The position numbers and the translations under genes are program-made. Positions 23,346 through 38,300 of a stretch of 64,000 nucleotides of DNA are shown here, piece after piece. Source of the DNA: Daphnia carinata (taxonomy: Eukaryota > Arthropoda > Branchiopoda > Diplostraca > Daphniidae); contig NC_081331.1 in assembly GCF_022539665.2 (NCBI RefSeq), positions 11,998,638 through 12,062,637 of the forward strand, given 5' to 3'. The notes below the pieces were generated by a model that did no database searches, was not told the DNA's origin, and saw only the letters and a program-made list of their open reading frames with translations. The first letter of the stretch is position 1, and the number at the start of each line of letters is the position of its first letter.

Positions 23346-26300
23346 TGGCTACGTGACGAGTTGCCAGCCAAAATCGCTGGCCTCCATCGATCAACTTTTT
23401 AGCTGATTTTCGTTTTTTTTCTTTGCCCCACTCGTACTTTGCTTTTGTAACTCAATTTGATAACTATTCAAGCCTTATTCATCGTTCGTCTCCTATATTT
23501 AAACTGCTTACAACTCAACTGTCATTCGTTCTCGGCAGTATGAAAAACAGATCCAGAAAAACCATTCCTCTGGGCTGCCCAACACTCTCCTCCATCATCA
23601 AATCCTTCAATTCACCCACTTGCCAGTTCTCTTCTTTGCCAGTAAAACGATGACATGCCGATCCATTCAGTAGACTATATATATAGGACCACTGTTATTT
23701 GTTTGCAAGTTCTTCTTTTTTCATTTCACAGGGGCCGCGTTGCTGGAACTTGTGCAGAAGAAAAGGTCAGCAGCCACGACAACAAAATGGAAGCGACTAG
23801 AGTATTTATTATATGAGGACTGTATAAGCCATGACTGAGTCGACGACATTGACGGCGAAGGGAAGAAAAAAAAAAGAACAAGAGGAAGTAACCTCCGATG
23901 GAAAAGTCGGAAATAGAGGGAGATCTTACTAAGCCAAGTTCTGTCGCTTCGAATTCCAAGTTGGAATGTCATGAGAATCATGTGTGTGTATACACTATAT
24001 GTGTACTGACATTATAGAGGTCTTCCTTTTTTTCGGTATTCAGATTAGGAATTTTCTGGTCGGCATAGTCACACAATAATAAAGAAAGAAAAAGAAAAAT
24101 TGAACGTCAGAGTGGATGCAGTTCAATAACGTCCTCGTTATGGGTTGCTATTATTTCTTAAATGAACGCTAATTGAACCGTTTGTTAATTTTAAACAATC
24201 GATCAAAATTTAGCAAAACTGAATTGAAGATGTGCAAAAAGTTTCTTTTATCATTGAATTTAGATTTTACGTTATTCTGGTGACGTACCACTCGTTAACA
24301 AAAGACAGTGCTTGTAACTGAAAGCTGCCAATTTTTTCAGCAACTTCTTCCATTTCTTTTTTTTTTGCAAGTCAAGTGACCGCTTGATTCTGCACTATTA
24401 AATGCAGACATTGTCAGTCTATTCCGTAGCTACACACATATGCCATCCACTGCGGTGTATATTTGTCAAAAATGAATGAACTGACATTGGCTTTGTTTCC
24501 CATGACAAAGGCGAACGTCTGGAGAATAGGATCGAATAAATCAATGAATGTGACGAAAGGATGATACGGGCTCTGAACATATAAACTAATAAAACTCTCA
24601 TGTGTTTGCCTCTTGTAATTGTGCATCTGGTTAGCGCAGGTTTCATAACAAGTCAATTTATCTCGACCAAAAAAAAAAAGGTCACGCGACTCTAAACAGA
24701 ACTAAGGACCAAGAAATTAATAAGTGCCACGTCTTTGCTTGCTCTTTTCCTTATAATCTTTAGTGTTATTAAAAGCCACCCATCTGCTGTCCGTGTCCCT
24801 TCTTCACCCTTTGCGGCTTTTCTATAGCCATTTGGAGAAAGAGGTCGTTCTCGTTGGCACTCGTCGCGTTTGCCCTTTTCTCGGCTGCTGATAGAAAACG
24901 TTGACTTCTATGTTATCTCGTTTGAATCGCAAGTCGTGTACGCGTACTTGTGCGTTTTGACGGATGCATACGTGTCACGTCTCATTCTCTGTCCTTTTTA
25001 ATTCAAGTCATCGAGTTTGCTGTTACTGAAGAGAAAAATGGGAACGAAGGAGCACTTAAAGAAAACATCGATAAGAAAATGCTGACGGCGTACTTTTTAA
25101 AGGAAATTTTAAGCTTCCTGTTTTCTTGTTTTTTTTTCCAGATTTTATTAGCTGAAGAAAATCCATAAAAAGCAGGAGATTTTACTTTTCATTTGACACG
25201 TCCACGTTTTTCTCGTTCTCTTCACAACGTTTATTGTTGGTGTAGGCCATGCGGCAGTCTCTCTGTTTGCTGCTTCTCTTAACGTGGCCTGAATTGTAAA
25301 GTCAACAGCCCTCCTATACGATAGAAACCGTAAGGATTAGAGGTCTAGTTCAAACGAGTTTCAATCCCTGTTACGAATGAAAAGATGGGGTTCAAGGGCC
25401 CGTACTGTGAAGAGCCAACAAGACGTGATGAAAATGAATCGCTTTTATACGGCTCTGTTTATTGTTATTGTTTCTTTCGAGGCTCCATGCAAATGCGCGT
25501 CTTCCTTGCGTGTAACATAGGAGTCCAAGTTAAAGGCAAAACACATTACACGCCTGCACGAAATAATGCACCAAACTTATGTTCAAACGTATTTTCCACA
25601 TGGCCCATTTTTCCTGAAGTTGTTGAGGATTTTTTGCGAGTAGCCCTCTTCCCCCCTTGAGAATGTTGTCTCTAATACACTAAGGCGACCTTAATTCTCA
25701 ACTCACTCAACATTTTTCTATTTGTCGTCGGCAATTAGACGGCGCATATTTGCGGAAAAGCTTAGCCAGTTATTCATATTCCTCCATTTGCTGATTCTAT
25801 ATGAGTTCGGTTACTGCACGTCTGTGTACTGGCACGTATTCATATTGAACAGAATGATACGTTATGGCGTTTATTACATAAGCAGAACTTCCCATCTTGA
25901 GAGCTTGTTTCCCAAACAGCGTGAATTGGAATAGCAGAGGGGACACTATCTGAGTCCACCAGCCTTTAAAGGAGCCATATAGGCTGTCGGTTTATGCGTA
26001 CCGAAACGTTGCGTTCGCTATAACCAAATGAAGACGACAACATCTATCACATTCACAAGAAAGGGAAGCCCTGTCTACACCTATAGCGAGGGGTGCGCAC
26101 ACATGCAAAAGTCGTGAGTTGTCATACTCCGGAACGACGACGAGCCACACTAGAGCAGAAAAGAAAAGAGAGTTTGAGGTTTTCTTTTTGTTGTTTGTGT
26201 TTGTATACTGTCCATATACTCTGTGGCGCGTGGTTCTCTGCCGGCTTGCTTGCTTATATTCCATGTGTTTACACAAAACGGAATTTTTTCTTTCACCCTT

Positions 26301-29300
26301 TTTAGTGCTCCTCTCGGCGTTGCATACGGAGCGGTAAGGCTGCATTTTCGTCGTAAAATCTTGTTGTATATTTACTCCCCGACGACTAACCCGCTTGAGA
26401 CACACCACAGCCAATCATTTGATACAACACGGATTGTTGTCCCCCTCTTCTTCTTCTTATGTACATGATGATGGTCCAACGCCCACGGACCTACACCCGC
26501 TTCGCTCAATCATGTTTTCTCTTTGGATGAGGATTTTCCTTTTCTTTATTTTTATAGACGCATCCTTCGACCGAGACAATATATTTTGTTTTTATTCGTA
26601 GTACAACAATAGCGTGAACTTTATTACAACACGGAATTTACTAGAGTGGGCAAAAGAACATTGGGCCAGAAACTCAGAAATCTCCAGTCTGTCACGTAGG
26701 ATTAGCCTATTTCGTATTCGATATTATTCACTCCATTTCATCTAACAGCAATAGATTTTTACCATTTTCCTATTATTTTAACGTTTCTAAATATCCAGCC
26801 CTTTGCATATTTCCCTCTTTTGTTTCCTGGTGTTATTTCCCTGATGCTCAAAACATTTCGAGCGTCTGTGAAGGGCTACCTGTCCTACATGTACAGCCAG
26901 GTGGTTACATACTAAATTTAACAATGTTTGTTTTTCACATAAAACTCGGAATGAGGTAAGAACATAAAACTTCAGTCTTCATCAGACACAATCAGCACTA
27001 GCAAATAAAAGCAGAGAAGAGAAATCCACCGATACTGAAACTCGTTGCAAACGCAATAACTGCAACGCACTTTCGCCCACTATGCGGCTACTCGTGTTAT
27101 TGCTTGGTTGTTGTTTATTGCTAAAACAGTCGTTTTACTCGTTCACCGTGCCTCCACTCATGTCGCGGGCGTAATCAAATCACAGTGAAATATATTTGGG
27201 AGTTATAACCTGTTCTTGTTTGGACGTCAGTTGTTTTGCATAGGAGGATGAAATACCTTTCAAAATGAGACACTTACAGGAATAATGTTGACGTTGCTGT
27301 TGCGTAAAATGCGGTCTAGTTGAACACAGAAAGAGCCAATTTAAGGTGATGTCATCCAGCGTACTTGATGATGCCGCACTAATCGAGAAAAGTGATTCTC
27401 AACCTCACATTCAATTTCGATGCTATCGTCACCGGTTCTCATCGTCGACGGCGCACAATTCAAATCCTATCGCCAGAATATAGTTGTGTAAACGACGAAT
27501 ACAAGTTGAAAAAAAAAAAATAAACAAACAAGACACTCCGTTTCATCATTCAAAATCCATTTTTTTTTTCAAGCTGCTCACAAACTTTAGTACAAACTGT
27601 TTGGAGCGGTAGTATAGGCAAAAGAAAAAAAAGTTTGTGGAAGAAGACGCGGAGACCACTTTGGTTGAGCGAGCGAGACAGTGAAACTTTAGGTCGCCTC
27701 TCTCTTCAAAGACTGACTTGGAACTGCAGCATCCAACAACGGGCGACGGCCACTACTGTGCGATACTCTCTTGCGCCTTCTTCCCTCCTGCTCATCTGAC
27801 GACGCATTTATTTTGTTTCCCTTCATACCAACCTCCCCACTCCTGTTTTACTTCTGCGTTTTGCTTTTTGGTACCCGAAGCTCTGGTCCGCCGTGAGGAA
27901 TGAGAGCGGCCGATTTTCGTGGGAGGTATAGAAAACGAGGTCTGGTTAGAGTCGGCTGCATTTTGCGGAAGCTTTCTGCGTGATCAATCCAGCCCAACTG
28001 GGCATGCGCTAATACGTTGACGACAACAGGGCGTTTCCTCATCCATCCTTGTTTCTTTCTATTTCTTTTCCCTATCTGTGGTGTGTCCTCCTCTCTTTTG
28101 AAACACATCTTATTCGTGCAAACATCTTCTACCTCCTCATCTCTTCGTCAACGATGTCCTTCTTTTATTCCGCTTTGACGTCCAAGACGATGGAGGTGGT
28201 GGCGGTTTTTATAAGACAATGTCGGTCGAGAGCTCGGGGAAAACAAGGAAGAACAACAGCGCAGTGGACGGAAAGGATTCGACACAGAAAGAGCTTTTTT
28301 TTTTTTTAAAAAATAAAAAAAAGGACAGGAACAGACAAACGTGTCTTTTATGTTACGTCCCTTTTGTTCTCGCTCTTTTTTGTTTCCTGTTCCTCATTTT
28401 TTTTCTCTTTCGCTGGAATAACACTAATGTGAAAGAAAAAAATTTATGGAACGAAAAGCTGTCACAGCGCGGAAGCCTTGAAGGGCATGGCAAAATGAGC
28501 TAACCAATCGATATACAATTGCGTTTGGTCCGGCGTAGTCTATACGATAGGGTGACGCCGGAAGAGAGGAATAATAAAGTTACACCGATTGCTCTATGGA
28601 GATAGCGACCTCTAGGATACTAGGCATCGTTCGATATCTAAGCTGGTACACGTAATCCACTTGGTTGAGAGAGGGAGATGTATGAGCTGCCTGATGGACC
28701 GTTGCATTTCAAATGAACGAATTCTAGAGACGTAAACCAGGGCCATAGTTTGCATCACGATGTTTCTTTTTTTTTTTTTACTTGTGGAATATGAAAGTCA
28801 AGGCTGATCTTCCTCATCGTCTGTTGAAAAAGCAGCTAGAAGTGGAAAGCTTGTTATAGTGCAGCTGGAATGATTATTTTTTTAGGAGGAATTCTTTTGA
28901 AACATAATACATTTACCTTGAGGAGCAAAGTCAAAAGAACAAAGAACGATACGAAAATCGAGAAAGCAAAAAGAGAAAATGCAAAGACTGTGTATATGTA
29001 GAGATCAATGCCTACATTTTATCGCATTAGTATATCACGAAGGAGAAAGAAACAACAAAGTGCATGAAAATGGTTTATGTAACTGTGGGCAAAAAGGGTG
29101 TCTGACGAAACTTACCTTCAGGGTTTATATGTTACTCGCAGCTGACGCCTGGTCGATTGCTACGAGTCTAAACACAATGTATGTAACTAGTCTTACATTA
29201 TCAATTAACAATGAGCAGTCTCCATTCTTTGAGCAAAAATCTCCTTAGTTACGTAAAAAAAGGTGAATGCTTATTACATATGGTTAAATGTTTTGATTTC

Positions 29301-32300
29301 TCTTTTAACTGGGGAAAATAAAAAGCTCTTTTTTCACAGTGCACATTATTGCGTTAAACGAAGATCGATGCAGCCCCCATACAATACTTTTCATCCCCCC
29401 TTTTTTTATTTTACTTTTCCCTGATACACGAGCTTCTCATTTAATAGGTTCTCTTTTATTTTGCCCTGTATACTTGGCAGAAGTCATGGTGGTAATGCAC
29501 CAAGTTGGGAATAATTAGGTTCATCGCTATTCTACAAACAAGACAATCCTCTCTCTCCGCCAAAAAAAGGAACAAAATTAAATAAAACAGATGAATAGCT
29601 GAATTTCATATTCCCAAGACAATCAGTTTTTTGAGCCGGAGGAAATGCCACCGTCGCTATGATACACATCCATATATTATTGCCAGAATAAATGATAACT
29701 GATGTGATTGCCTTCATTAGCATTTGTCTAACAGCGTATCTCTCCTTATACCCTATGGCGGTCGTGACCGATTCGATCTTGCTGTGGTAAACGGAAGAAA
29801 AAAAAAGGGAGAAAATTATCAAATTATAAAAGAGAAAAGCGCAGGCAGAGATGCATCCATGAGTGCGTGGATGTGTATATGGCTGGCTTGCAAAGGGAAA
29901 AGAAAAAAAGTTGGTATTGATTTGATGCCATACCGTGATGCGGGAGAGATGCAACCAGGAAGAAGGGCTGGGGGAGGTCTCCGTCTATTGTGCGATGATG
30001 TTGCGCGTGTCTTGCTTTTGACATCTTTTGCCTGCTGACGTTGAAGTTTGTTTTGTTGTCACCTTATCGCGTCACTCTCGTTATTTTGGATTCGCTGTTA
30101 TTTCATTTTGCTTCTAAGGGCATGAAACGGATCGTTGGGCTTACGTTTCGAACTCAACAACATTGTAAATATAAACAAACAAATAGAAAGGACATTAATG
30201 AGGAGCTTTAAGGATTGGCGTGTTCTTCTAGATCTCATTGTTTCCTCATTATCTGCGATTTTATCAAAATTCAACTGCCTTTATTACGGATGTATTCCGC
30301 GACATTACCTTTGATGCTCCCAACCGTTGCTCGAATTTGCATTCCAATAAGAAATAATCATTTCCCATCGAAATCCGCGTAGTGGTTGCCATTCCCTGCT
30401 CGAACAATCACGTGCCACATGGAACAAGATGAAATCGAACAATAATAAGACTGGAACAATCACGCAAATGAAACAGAATTGTGCGGAGAGAGCGACGTGA
30501 CTTGTGTCGATTAACGTTGCGAATGATTGAACTTTAAAGGCTAATAACATATGGTTATACACGATGCAGATTTTTGAAATTTACAGTCCATCAAATAATT
30601 TGGAAAACTCGTCGATAATAAAAATAATAGTGGTGGTAGCGCGGAACATTTTAACTTACGTATGTAAGGGGAATTACAATGGAAATGTTCTACGAGCCAA
30701 GAAACAACAATCGGCCCTTGACTCTGTTCGCAAAAAAAAACCGGCCCTTTTTTATTAAGCAACTAAATATTTGTTTTTTATTGCTGGGCTTTGTAGACTT
30801 GGTATAATTTAGTTGGCAGACTTACATTACGTCCAGTCTATTAGTTAAGCGATATTATTAAAATCTGGCAAGATAATACATGGAATAGTCTCGTCAAAGT
30901 TGATAGAGCCCGCTCGGCAGGGCAGATGATAATAGAAAGATGGACGCATTATCGTATGAACTTGATTTCATAAGCTACAGCCACACATAATTTCTAAACC
31001 ACAGAACGTGGGATCTTTTAGCTTTTGCGCCGAGAAAAAACAAAAACAAAAGCGAAACGAAACAAGGAGAAACAAAAAAGGGTGTAGGTCTGCTAAATGC
31101 TATCTTGATCTTTGTCTTTTCTTCCTTCATCAAGCGGATGAAGGGAGCATTGGAACATTTTGCGCAACGGGGTATGTTCTCCACCAACTGAAAAGATCCA
31201 ACCGAAATAGTAAATGAAGATAGCGCATAGACCAAAGAAGGAAAAATTATGACGAAATGCGGATGTTGATTGCCTGATGTCAGTCAAAGAAACTAAGTGC
31301 GATCGGCTAACATATTAAGACAAGTGCAATTATTTTAAAGGGATATTGATCTTCATTCTTAAGGGAACTAGAGTGTCTTGTGTACGCACGGGCTACTATG
31401 AACGTTTTTAGAGCCTAAGTCTATATAATAGACGAGAGTGCGAGAATCCCTAGTTACAAGACAAGAGAATAAATGCCCTGATGTCTCCTACATCACCATC
31501 ACCACCAGTTACCATATTTCTCCTTTCTTCTTCTTATATATTTAACGCCAGCGCTTCATTTCTTCTATAATGTAGCAAGAGCAATCGAATCTACGTAGAG
31601 TAAGAGCGCTTCTTCCACGTCATTGGTCCGTCATTTTCAGGCCCCATCAGTTTTTCTTATTCCCTATTTTTATGAGTGAACCAGATCGATTGGTATAAAG
31701 GAACTCTTTAAAACGGTATCACTCATTTGAAAACAAAAATTGAAAGTTACTCCAACTTGCATTTCCGGGAAAACAAGTCCCACTTCAAACACATGATCAC
31801 CCTAGTTATATATTTAGAAACTGGCTAGCGAATCACCATCGTCTTCGAGCATGAAGTAGAAAACAATGCAGACGTTCGTGCCGCTCATTTGTAAAGTTTA
31901 TACGATTTGACATGCAACCATAAAACATCGGTGCAACATCAAATAAACATGTGCTTTTTCTTGCTCACTGTTTATTTTAGGCACAAGAAAGGAAACCCGT
32001 CTCGTTTGGCATAGCCACATCAGAATACTATTTGTGTAATAAGGCACCTGGAATTAGAGTTCGTGATAATGGCACGATTCTTGTCGCTATGTGCGTTGTG
32101 CGTAAGTTATATTACGCACGGTCGTTTTCTTGCGCATATGTTATTATCGGAAAATAATGTACGCAAGACTTGTTTCGTGAACACGTCGCGATATAACATT
32201 TCTATAGCGACGCCAAGAACAAAATGGTGTTGCTCTTATGTACGAATGACCTTTTCTGGAGTTTTACATTCATTAGTAGGAGTTCCCGTTAAAAATAAAT

Positions 32301-35300
32301 ATAAAATAAAGATTGGTGCAATAGGTGTTGATAAGAGGACGAGCATAAGCTGCTAGGGTAATGTACAGTATGTAAGGAAGACGGGCCGGGTAAAAGATGT
32401 CAGAAGTGGAAGAGAAAATGAAACAGAACAAACTTGGGGAAAAACAGGGAAGCTTTCTCCGAGAAAATGGCACAACAGAGGCCGGAAAAAGTAGGGGAGA
32501 AGATAATAAACAATACGGACGGAAATTCAACCTATGCGATGGTCGCTATCCACTCCCGTCATTTTCGATGTTCTATCACTTCTTGTTTAGTTCTTTCGAT
32601 AAATATGTCAGCCAATGCGTAAGGCAAACAAAACTGAACACTTTTAGATAGCTGCAACAAATGTTACGTTACGATTACGAGAGCTGTGTAAATAGTTAAA
32701 CTTAACATTATGCAATTTGACATCTTGCTGCTTAAATCACATTCCTATTCCTACGCTTCAATGGTTAGAGCTTTCAAAGTACCCAATGGCGGCCTGTATT
32801 CAGACGTGGGGATACGGTATGAGAATGACCTAATATGCTCTTTCCGGTGCGGCCCAAATGGCACGATTGCTCATGCCCATCAACACAGCCGCATGACGTC
32901 AGCAATCCAAAGGAAATGGGTGTGGTAAAAGAAAGACGAAGAAAAAAAAAATATATTACCTTCAAGTTGTAGATGATGAGAGATGAAATTGCCAAATGAA
33001 ATAAAACTCCATTCCGGTAGCTATGGGATACCATGATATATAGCTTTTGTCTGCAAGACGGTATCGTTTTAGTTCCTGTGTATGTAGAACCATAATAAAA
33101 AGCACCGTCACCCTTGGTTCCTTCCTCCTATATTACACAATTTTTTTCCCCACGTCTTCAACGCCACAGCGGACGCGATGGTTATAGCTGATTGGCCACA
33201 AACCGTGGGGCGAAATGTGTGTTCTCAATACAACTGGTGACAGTTTTAAATATAGCCTTTCGATAGTAATTCAGAGAAATAAAGAGGGAAAACACGACAT
33301 AGCTAACAAAAAAAAGGAGAAAGCATTAGTTTTTATCGGCTGTTGGTTTGGCATTGCAGTTTTACAATTGCTTATAGCTGCTGAACGTAAACAACTTCTT
33401 AATAATCAGCGGAAAAAAGTGGTGATATTCACCTTTTATTTGTCCCAATCTTTTCATTATGATGGCGACTTGATGAAAATGAGAAGCTACATTGTAAAGC
33501 GATGCGTACATGTCGATCTACGATTACTTCTATACAAGAGGAGCCTCCATTTAGTTTGAGCGTCTTGGCCTGCTCTGTTATAATGTCTCTTTGAACGACG
33601 GGGCAGTCCGCGGTCTTTCTTCGATCTTAGAACTGACGAGAAAATGATTTCGATTTCATGCTACGCCTTATGTGCACTGAAAACAAGAGATATCAATCAT
33701 GACACATAGGCCGCGAAAGAATTAAAACAAGGATGGATCACAATGAGTCGTCGGTGATGCTTCTCTTCTGTTGACAGCCCTGAAGTGCCATTCTAATGGC
33801 AATGCTAAAGTGAAACGAATTGGAGCCGAGAAAAGAAAACGAATTGTGGCCAACTTTTATCGCCGTTTTCCCATTTAAGGAAGATGAAGGCTGAGACAGA
33901 GAGATATAGAGGATAGTATACGAAAAGCGACTCTAGTCTGAGTTGTTGAGGCATCCGAATTTGCGCTCCGCACGAAGAGAAGAAAAAAAAGGGAAAGAGT
34001 TAGCATCGATCGTGAAGCTACGTCAAAAAGCGGGAATCCCACGAGGCGAACGGGATGAGGCCAAAAGAGTATACGGACTTATACATCGAGTATATTTTGT
34101 GAGTGTGTGCGTGTGTCAGTTGGCGCGGAGGCTTCTACCCCCGTCATTTTCTACAGTCGTCCACTTCTGTTCTATAAAAGAAGCCAATACCTCTTTTTGA
34201 TTCTGTCCGTCTCATTCCTCCTCTTCATCATTTTCCCTCGCAGACTTTTCTTCTGTCTTTTTATTCTTTCCTTTCTCGCCCTTTTATGGTTATCGGCTCC
34301 ATAATGGACCCCTTCGTCCCGCTCGCTTTCGTTTCCACTATCACAAACGATGCAATTCTTTTTTTTTTTTGCGTCGAGAAGCAGCACAAGAGCTACTGTG
34401 TACATATTTGGTAATGGGCGTAGTTTTTCCTTTTTTTTCCCCTTTTATAAACGCTACACTTCTTTTTCTCTTTTGCCCTTCCACCTTTATTCCTTTATGT
34501 CAACAGTTGCTCGAGATAATTGAAGGACGCTTATCTTTATTGTAAACGTAGCATAAAACGGCTTGAAAACACAGGCACGTAAACAATGGAGCACTATAAT
34601 TGGATAGAAATTATAGCAAGAAAACTTAGCATTCGTCCGTTACGTTTATAAAGATTTTAGGAATTGCCTTACCAACGAATGTATCACGTTCGCCATAATG
34701 CACACCGTCGCGCGAATGTTTAAAAATATGTTGCGTTGTAACGAACCTAGTTGTGTCATTAGACAAATCGTGAAATGTCAACTGGGAAAAATATGTTTAT
34801 TCGTAACTATTACAAAATTAATTAAACAGCAAAGGGGACAAAGTGCATCAAATAGGACCGTAAAGTAAAAATAAAAAAAAGAGCTTCGGTTCAATTAAAT
34901 AACGTATTTTGTTGTCGGTTGTACTGTAAGGAGTTGGTAAAAATGTGAAACATAACACATGTGGAAGAGGGCTATTCTAATTTATTGGTCTGCACGTCAC
35001 TTTATGTAGACGTGTATTACGTATTACTTCTCATTTAGAGGCAGTCCGCCTGGCTACCCACTATTAACCGATCGCCGTTTGCAGGGTCTTTGTGGTCGTC
35101 ACTCACTTGGGTATTGGCTGAGAACACGAAACCACGTAGGATTGAATTATTTTGCTTTTGTTCCTTGTTCTCTGTTCGCATCGTGCCTTTCATTCTCTCC
35201 CACACTCGTAGACCGAGGTCACACCCACATAAATATATAGCCTACGTTGATACCGATCTGGATATACGCATGCCACTAAAAAAAATGTAGGTAAATGCAT

Positions 35301-38300
35301 TACAGTGCACATAAGAATGACTCATTTGGCTGATCTGCAGAATAAATGATAAAGATCTATACGTCCTGAGTGTACAATCTTGTAGGTTTACACTTACATA
35401 ATATTAAAGGTAGTACAGCTAGAGAGTTGGATACTCCCACATTGTAAGTACTTATCCGCTTTTCTGTATGATATCTTTGTATTTATTAATATCGTTTAAT
35501 ATTTGAAGCTAAGTGCGGGATAGAGCTTTATGGATCAGTTCGCCCTTGCAGGTTATGTAGTTCCGTTTTTTAAAGTTTCCCGGTATTAACAGACAAACAT
35601 TTTCACGACCGTGTAAACCAGCAGCGGACGGTAGAAATAAGTGAAATAAACAAAGCGCAGAAGAGGATTTTGAAAGGGAAGTTACGACGATATCGTAGAT
35701 AAAAGGCCCTTCCCATTTATTTATAGATATATATTTAATTTAACCCGTTCTCATGCCTCAACGCGCATTTTTTTTTTGAGGCAGCATTAATCTCTTAAAG
35801 CAAAAAGAATGATGCGTTCTGATGTACATTGTGAAATTCACTTTGAGTTCTACATGTTTTTCCTGAGACATGTCAGGTCGTTGACGTTAATTTGCTTTGT
35901 ACTTGGTGTTGTGAAATGGATCTTTTTCTGTTGTTTTAAAATTTTTAAAAATAACATTCTGTTACTTAAGCAACTCATTTTTTTCCTTCCCGCTTATATG
36001 AATTCTTCTTCGTTCCACAGTATAGGGGAGCTGTTACGTAAACACATTTTTTTTTCTTTATAGCACTTCATCCCCGTTTCGCTCTTTTTATTTTCTATCT
36101 GTTCCTTTCCTCTTTTCAAATTAGTCGGGTCATCCCCTTTCCTCAGTAACGAGGCTGCTCGCCCCACTATGAGCCTCTACGTTATCAGCAGTTGCTGGGC
36201 CTTATAGTTAAACAACGAACACGGCCAACAGGTTCTCTCTTGTCGTCGCCGGGCGTCACTTGAGCACGCACAAACAATCGCACGGCCTCTCCATAATCAT
36301 TTTGATTCGTCTGTCTAACACAGTGTCCCAGTTTTGCTACCCATTTCTTTACAGAAAAGAATGGGATCAAAACCTCTTTGAAGGCTTTTCTTCTACAGTC
36401 CTCTCTCACCTTTGGCCTACCTAATCTGTCTTTACGTGGTTTTTACATCGTCGTCATTCATCCACCCGAAAGTATCTTCGTTCACACAAACAATATAGTC
36501 CTGCGATGTGTGCCATTTAAAATGGTCTTTTGCTGCGCAAAATGAGCAGAAATCGAACTTAGTTAATCGATCTTAATTTTATCGTTGATAGGTGCAGGTG
36601 TGCTGACGGTACGTAAGATATTGCTTTTGTATTCACTGTTAGGCCTACGTGGTTGACGAGTGATAGCGAAATTCTCTATCGTATGTTTTCGATCGTATTT
36701 TTGTGAAATTTCGGGTATATTGGACTGTTTACTCATCCAAGTGCTTAGCAATAGTGTGCATAGTATTTGTTCGATTGACACACGTGTATATGCCGTACAT
36801 TTAGCCAAAAAGCATCCCGTCCTTATTGCACTCTGGCAAATGCGCTAACGGTCTTCGATTTCTATTGTAGGGAAACGAGAAGCGAAAGGCAGTTAGTGTG
36901 AAGTAAGAAGCAAATTCCGTTTGAATATATTGGCTGATGCATTTTTTTAGCAAATATATTCAACCCTTCACCTTTTAGTAATGCCCTTCTTCATGGAAAA
37001 GCACTTCACACACATATACCTTTGTTATATGCCGAAATACAGCTATCCATCGTATTTTCTGATTTCTTGCTGACTTATTCCAAGTTCTATTATCTTTCCT
37101 TTTCCTCGATTTTTTTTTTCAAGTTAACACCAAGAAGATTTTCAAGTACTGCAGAAAAAATGAGAACCGAAAATCGAAGAGCTGTTGAACTTTAATAAAG
37201 AAGTGAATCGGAACTTTATCATCTAGACTCCTATATCACAAACGTCCTAATGCGCAGTGGAAGATTTCGGTTCGTTCCGTTTTCCTGGGTGATAAACAGT
37301 TTTCTACTTGGTTGGAACAAGACGGTTCGAAAATTCAGAAAAAAATTTGAACGTTGAGTTTGCTGCAATGGCTTTTGTCATTTCAGAGATACCCAGATTC
37401 TTTAAATAAAATTATTGATATTAGTCGGGCTTAATGTGGACAATCGGCCAATTCCATCTGTGGCATTCGCTCGATGCCAAATATTTCAGCGAGGCAACGT
37501 CGTCCTACCTGTTTGTCGTTAATCAATCTCTTCTTGTATTGTTCTCATTATTCTCAACAAAGTGTGGTGTGAAAATGGAGTTTTATTTTGTCGCCTCCTC
37601 GTGAATGGAATGCACAGTAACATAGATTTTAAACGTGCATACTGGTGACTCGTGGTGATCGTGGTGCGTGATCACACAAAGGGCCGGTCGACACTACCCA
37701 CGGTCATTTTCTTTTCTCGTTCCGCTTATCTTTTGCTTTTTACTTTCTTCCCCCGCCTTTGTTAAGTGTCATTCCCTTTTCATCTTGCTTTTCTTTTAAA
37801 GTCAATTCTCATTTTTTCCTACCATTTTGACCAACACATTTTTTTCTGTATTGGTGCAAACTCTTAGAAGCCTTCAGTCAGCCTCCGTGAATTATGCATG
37901 ACATTCGACTTATGCTGACGACATTTTTTTTTCTGCAGCAGTTTTTCTTTTCTTTACTAACTGTAGAGCACAGCTGCGATGAACTGAAATCTTTGCCTTT
38001 TTGATACGCCTACGCCCGGGAGTACGGAGAGGAGAAGAGAGTCAGATCAAGAAAATCGGAAAGTGTAAACGTACCAAAAGGCCCATAGCTATCTCGCCTT
38101 GTATAGCACAGAATAAAAAACATATAAGAGAACGTTCGGGCTTTGCATACAGTGCAACCGAGTGAAAGATTATTTTTATTTATTCTGCTTACCTCTTCGA
38201 ATGCAACAGAATAAAAAAAAACACAAAAGAAAAAATGGGGTGAAACTATATTTGATACTACATGTAAAGGAAATCACAAATCCTCAGTACATATCTAAAA

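Noticed and set aside
32063-32356. Short frame beginning with a signal-like MARFLSLCALCV
   Set aside because: The remainder has no cysteine pattern or known domain; short hydrophobic starts are common by chance.
34165-34300. Strong pyrimidine-rich tract, possible triplex-forming DNA
   Set aside because: Interrupted many times by purines and lacking mirror symmetry; similar tracts are scattered through the window.
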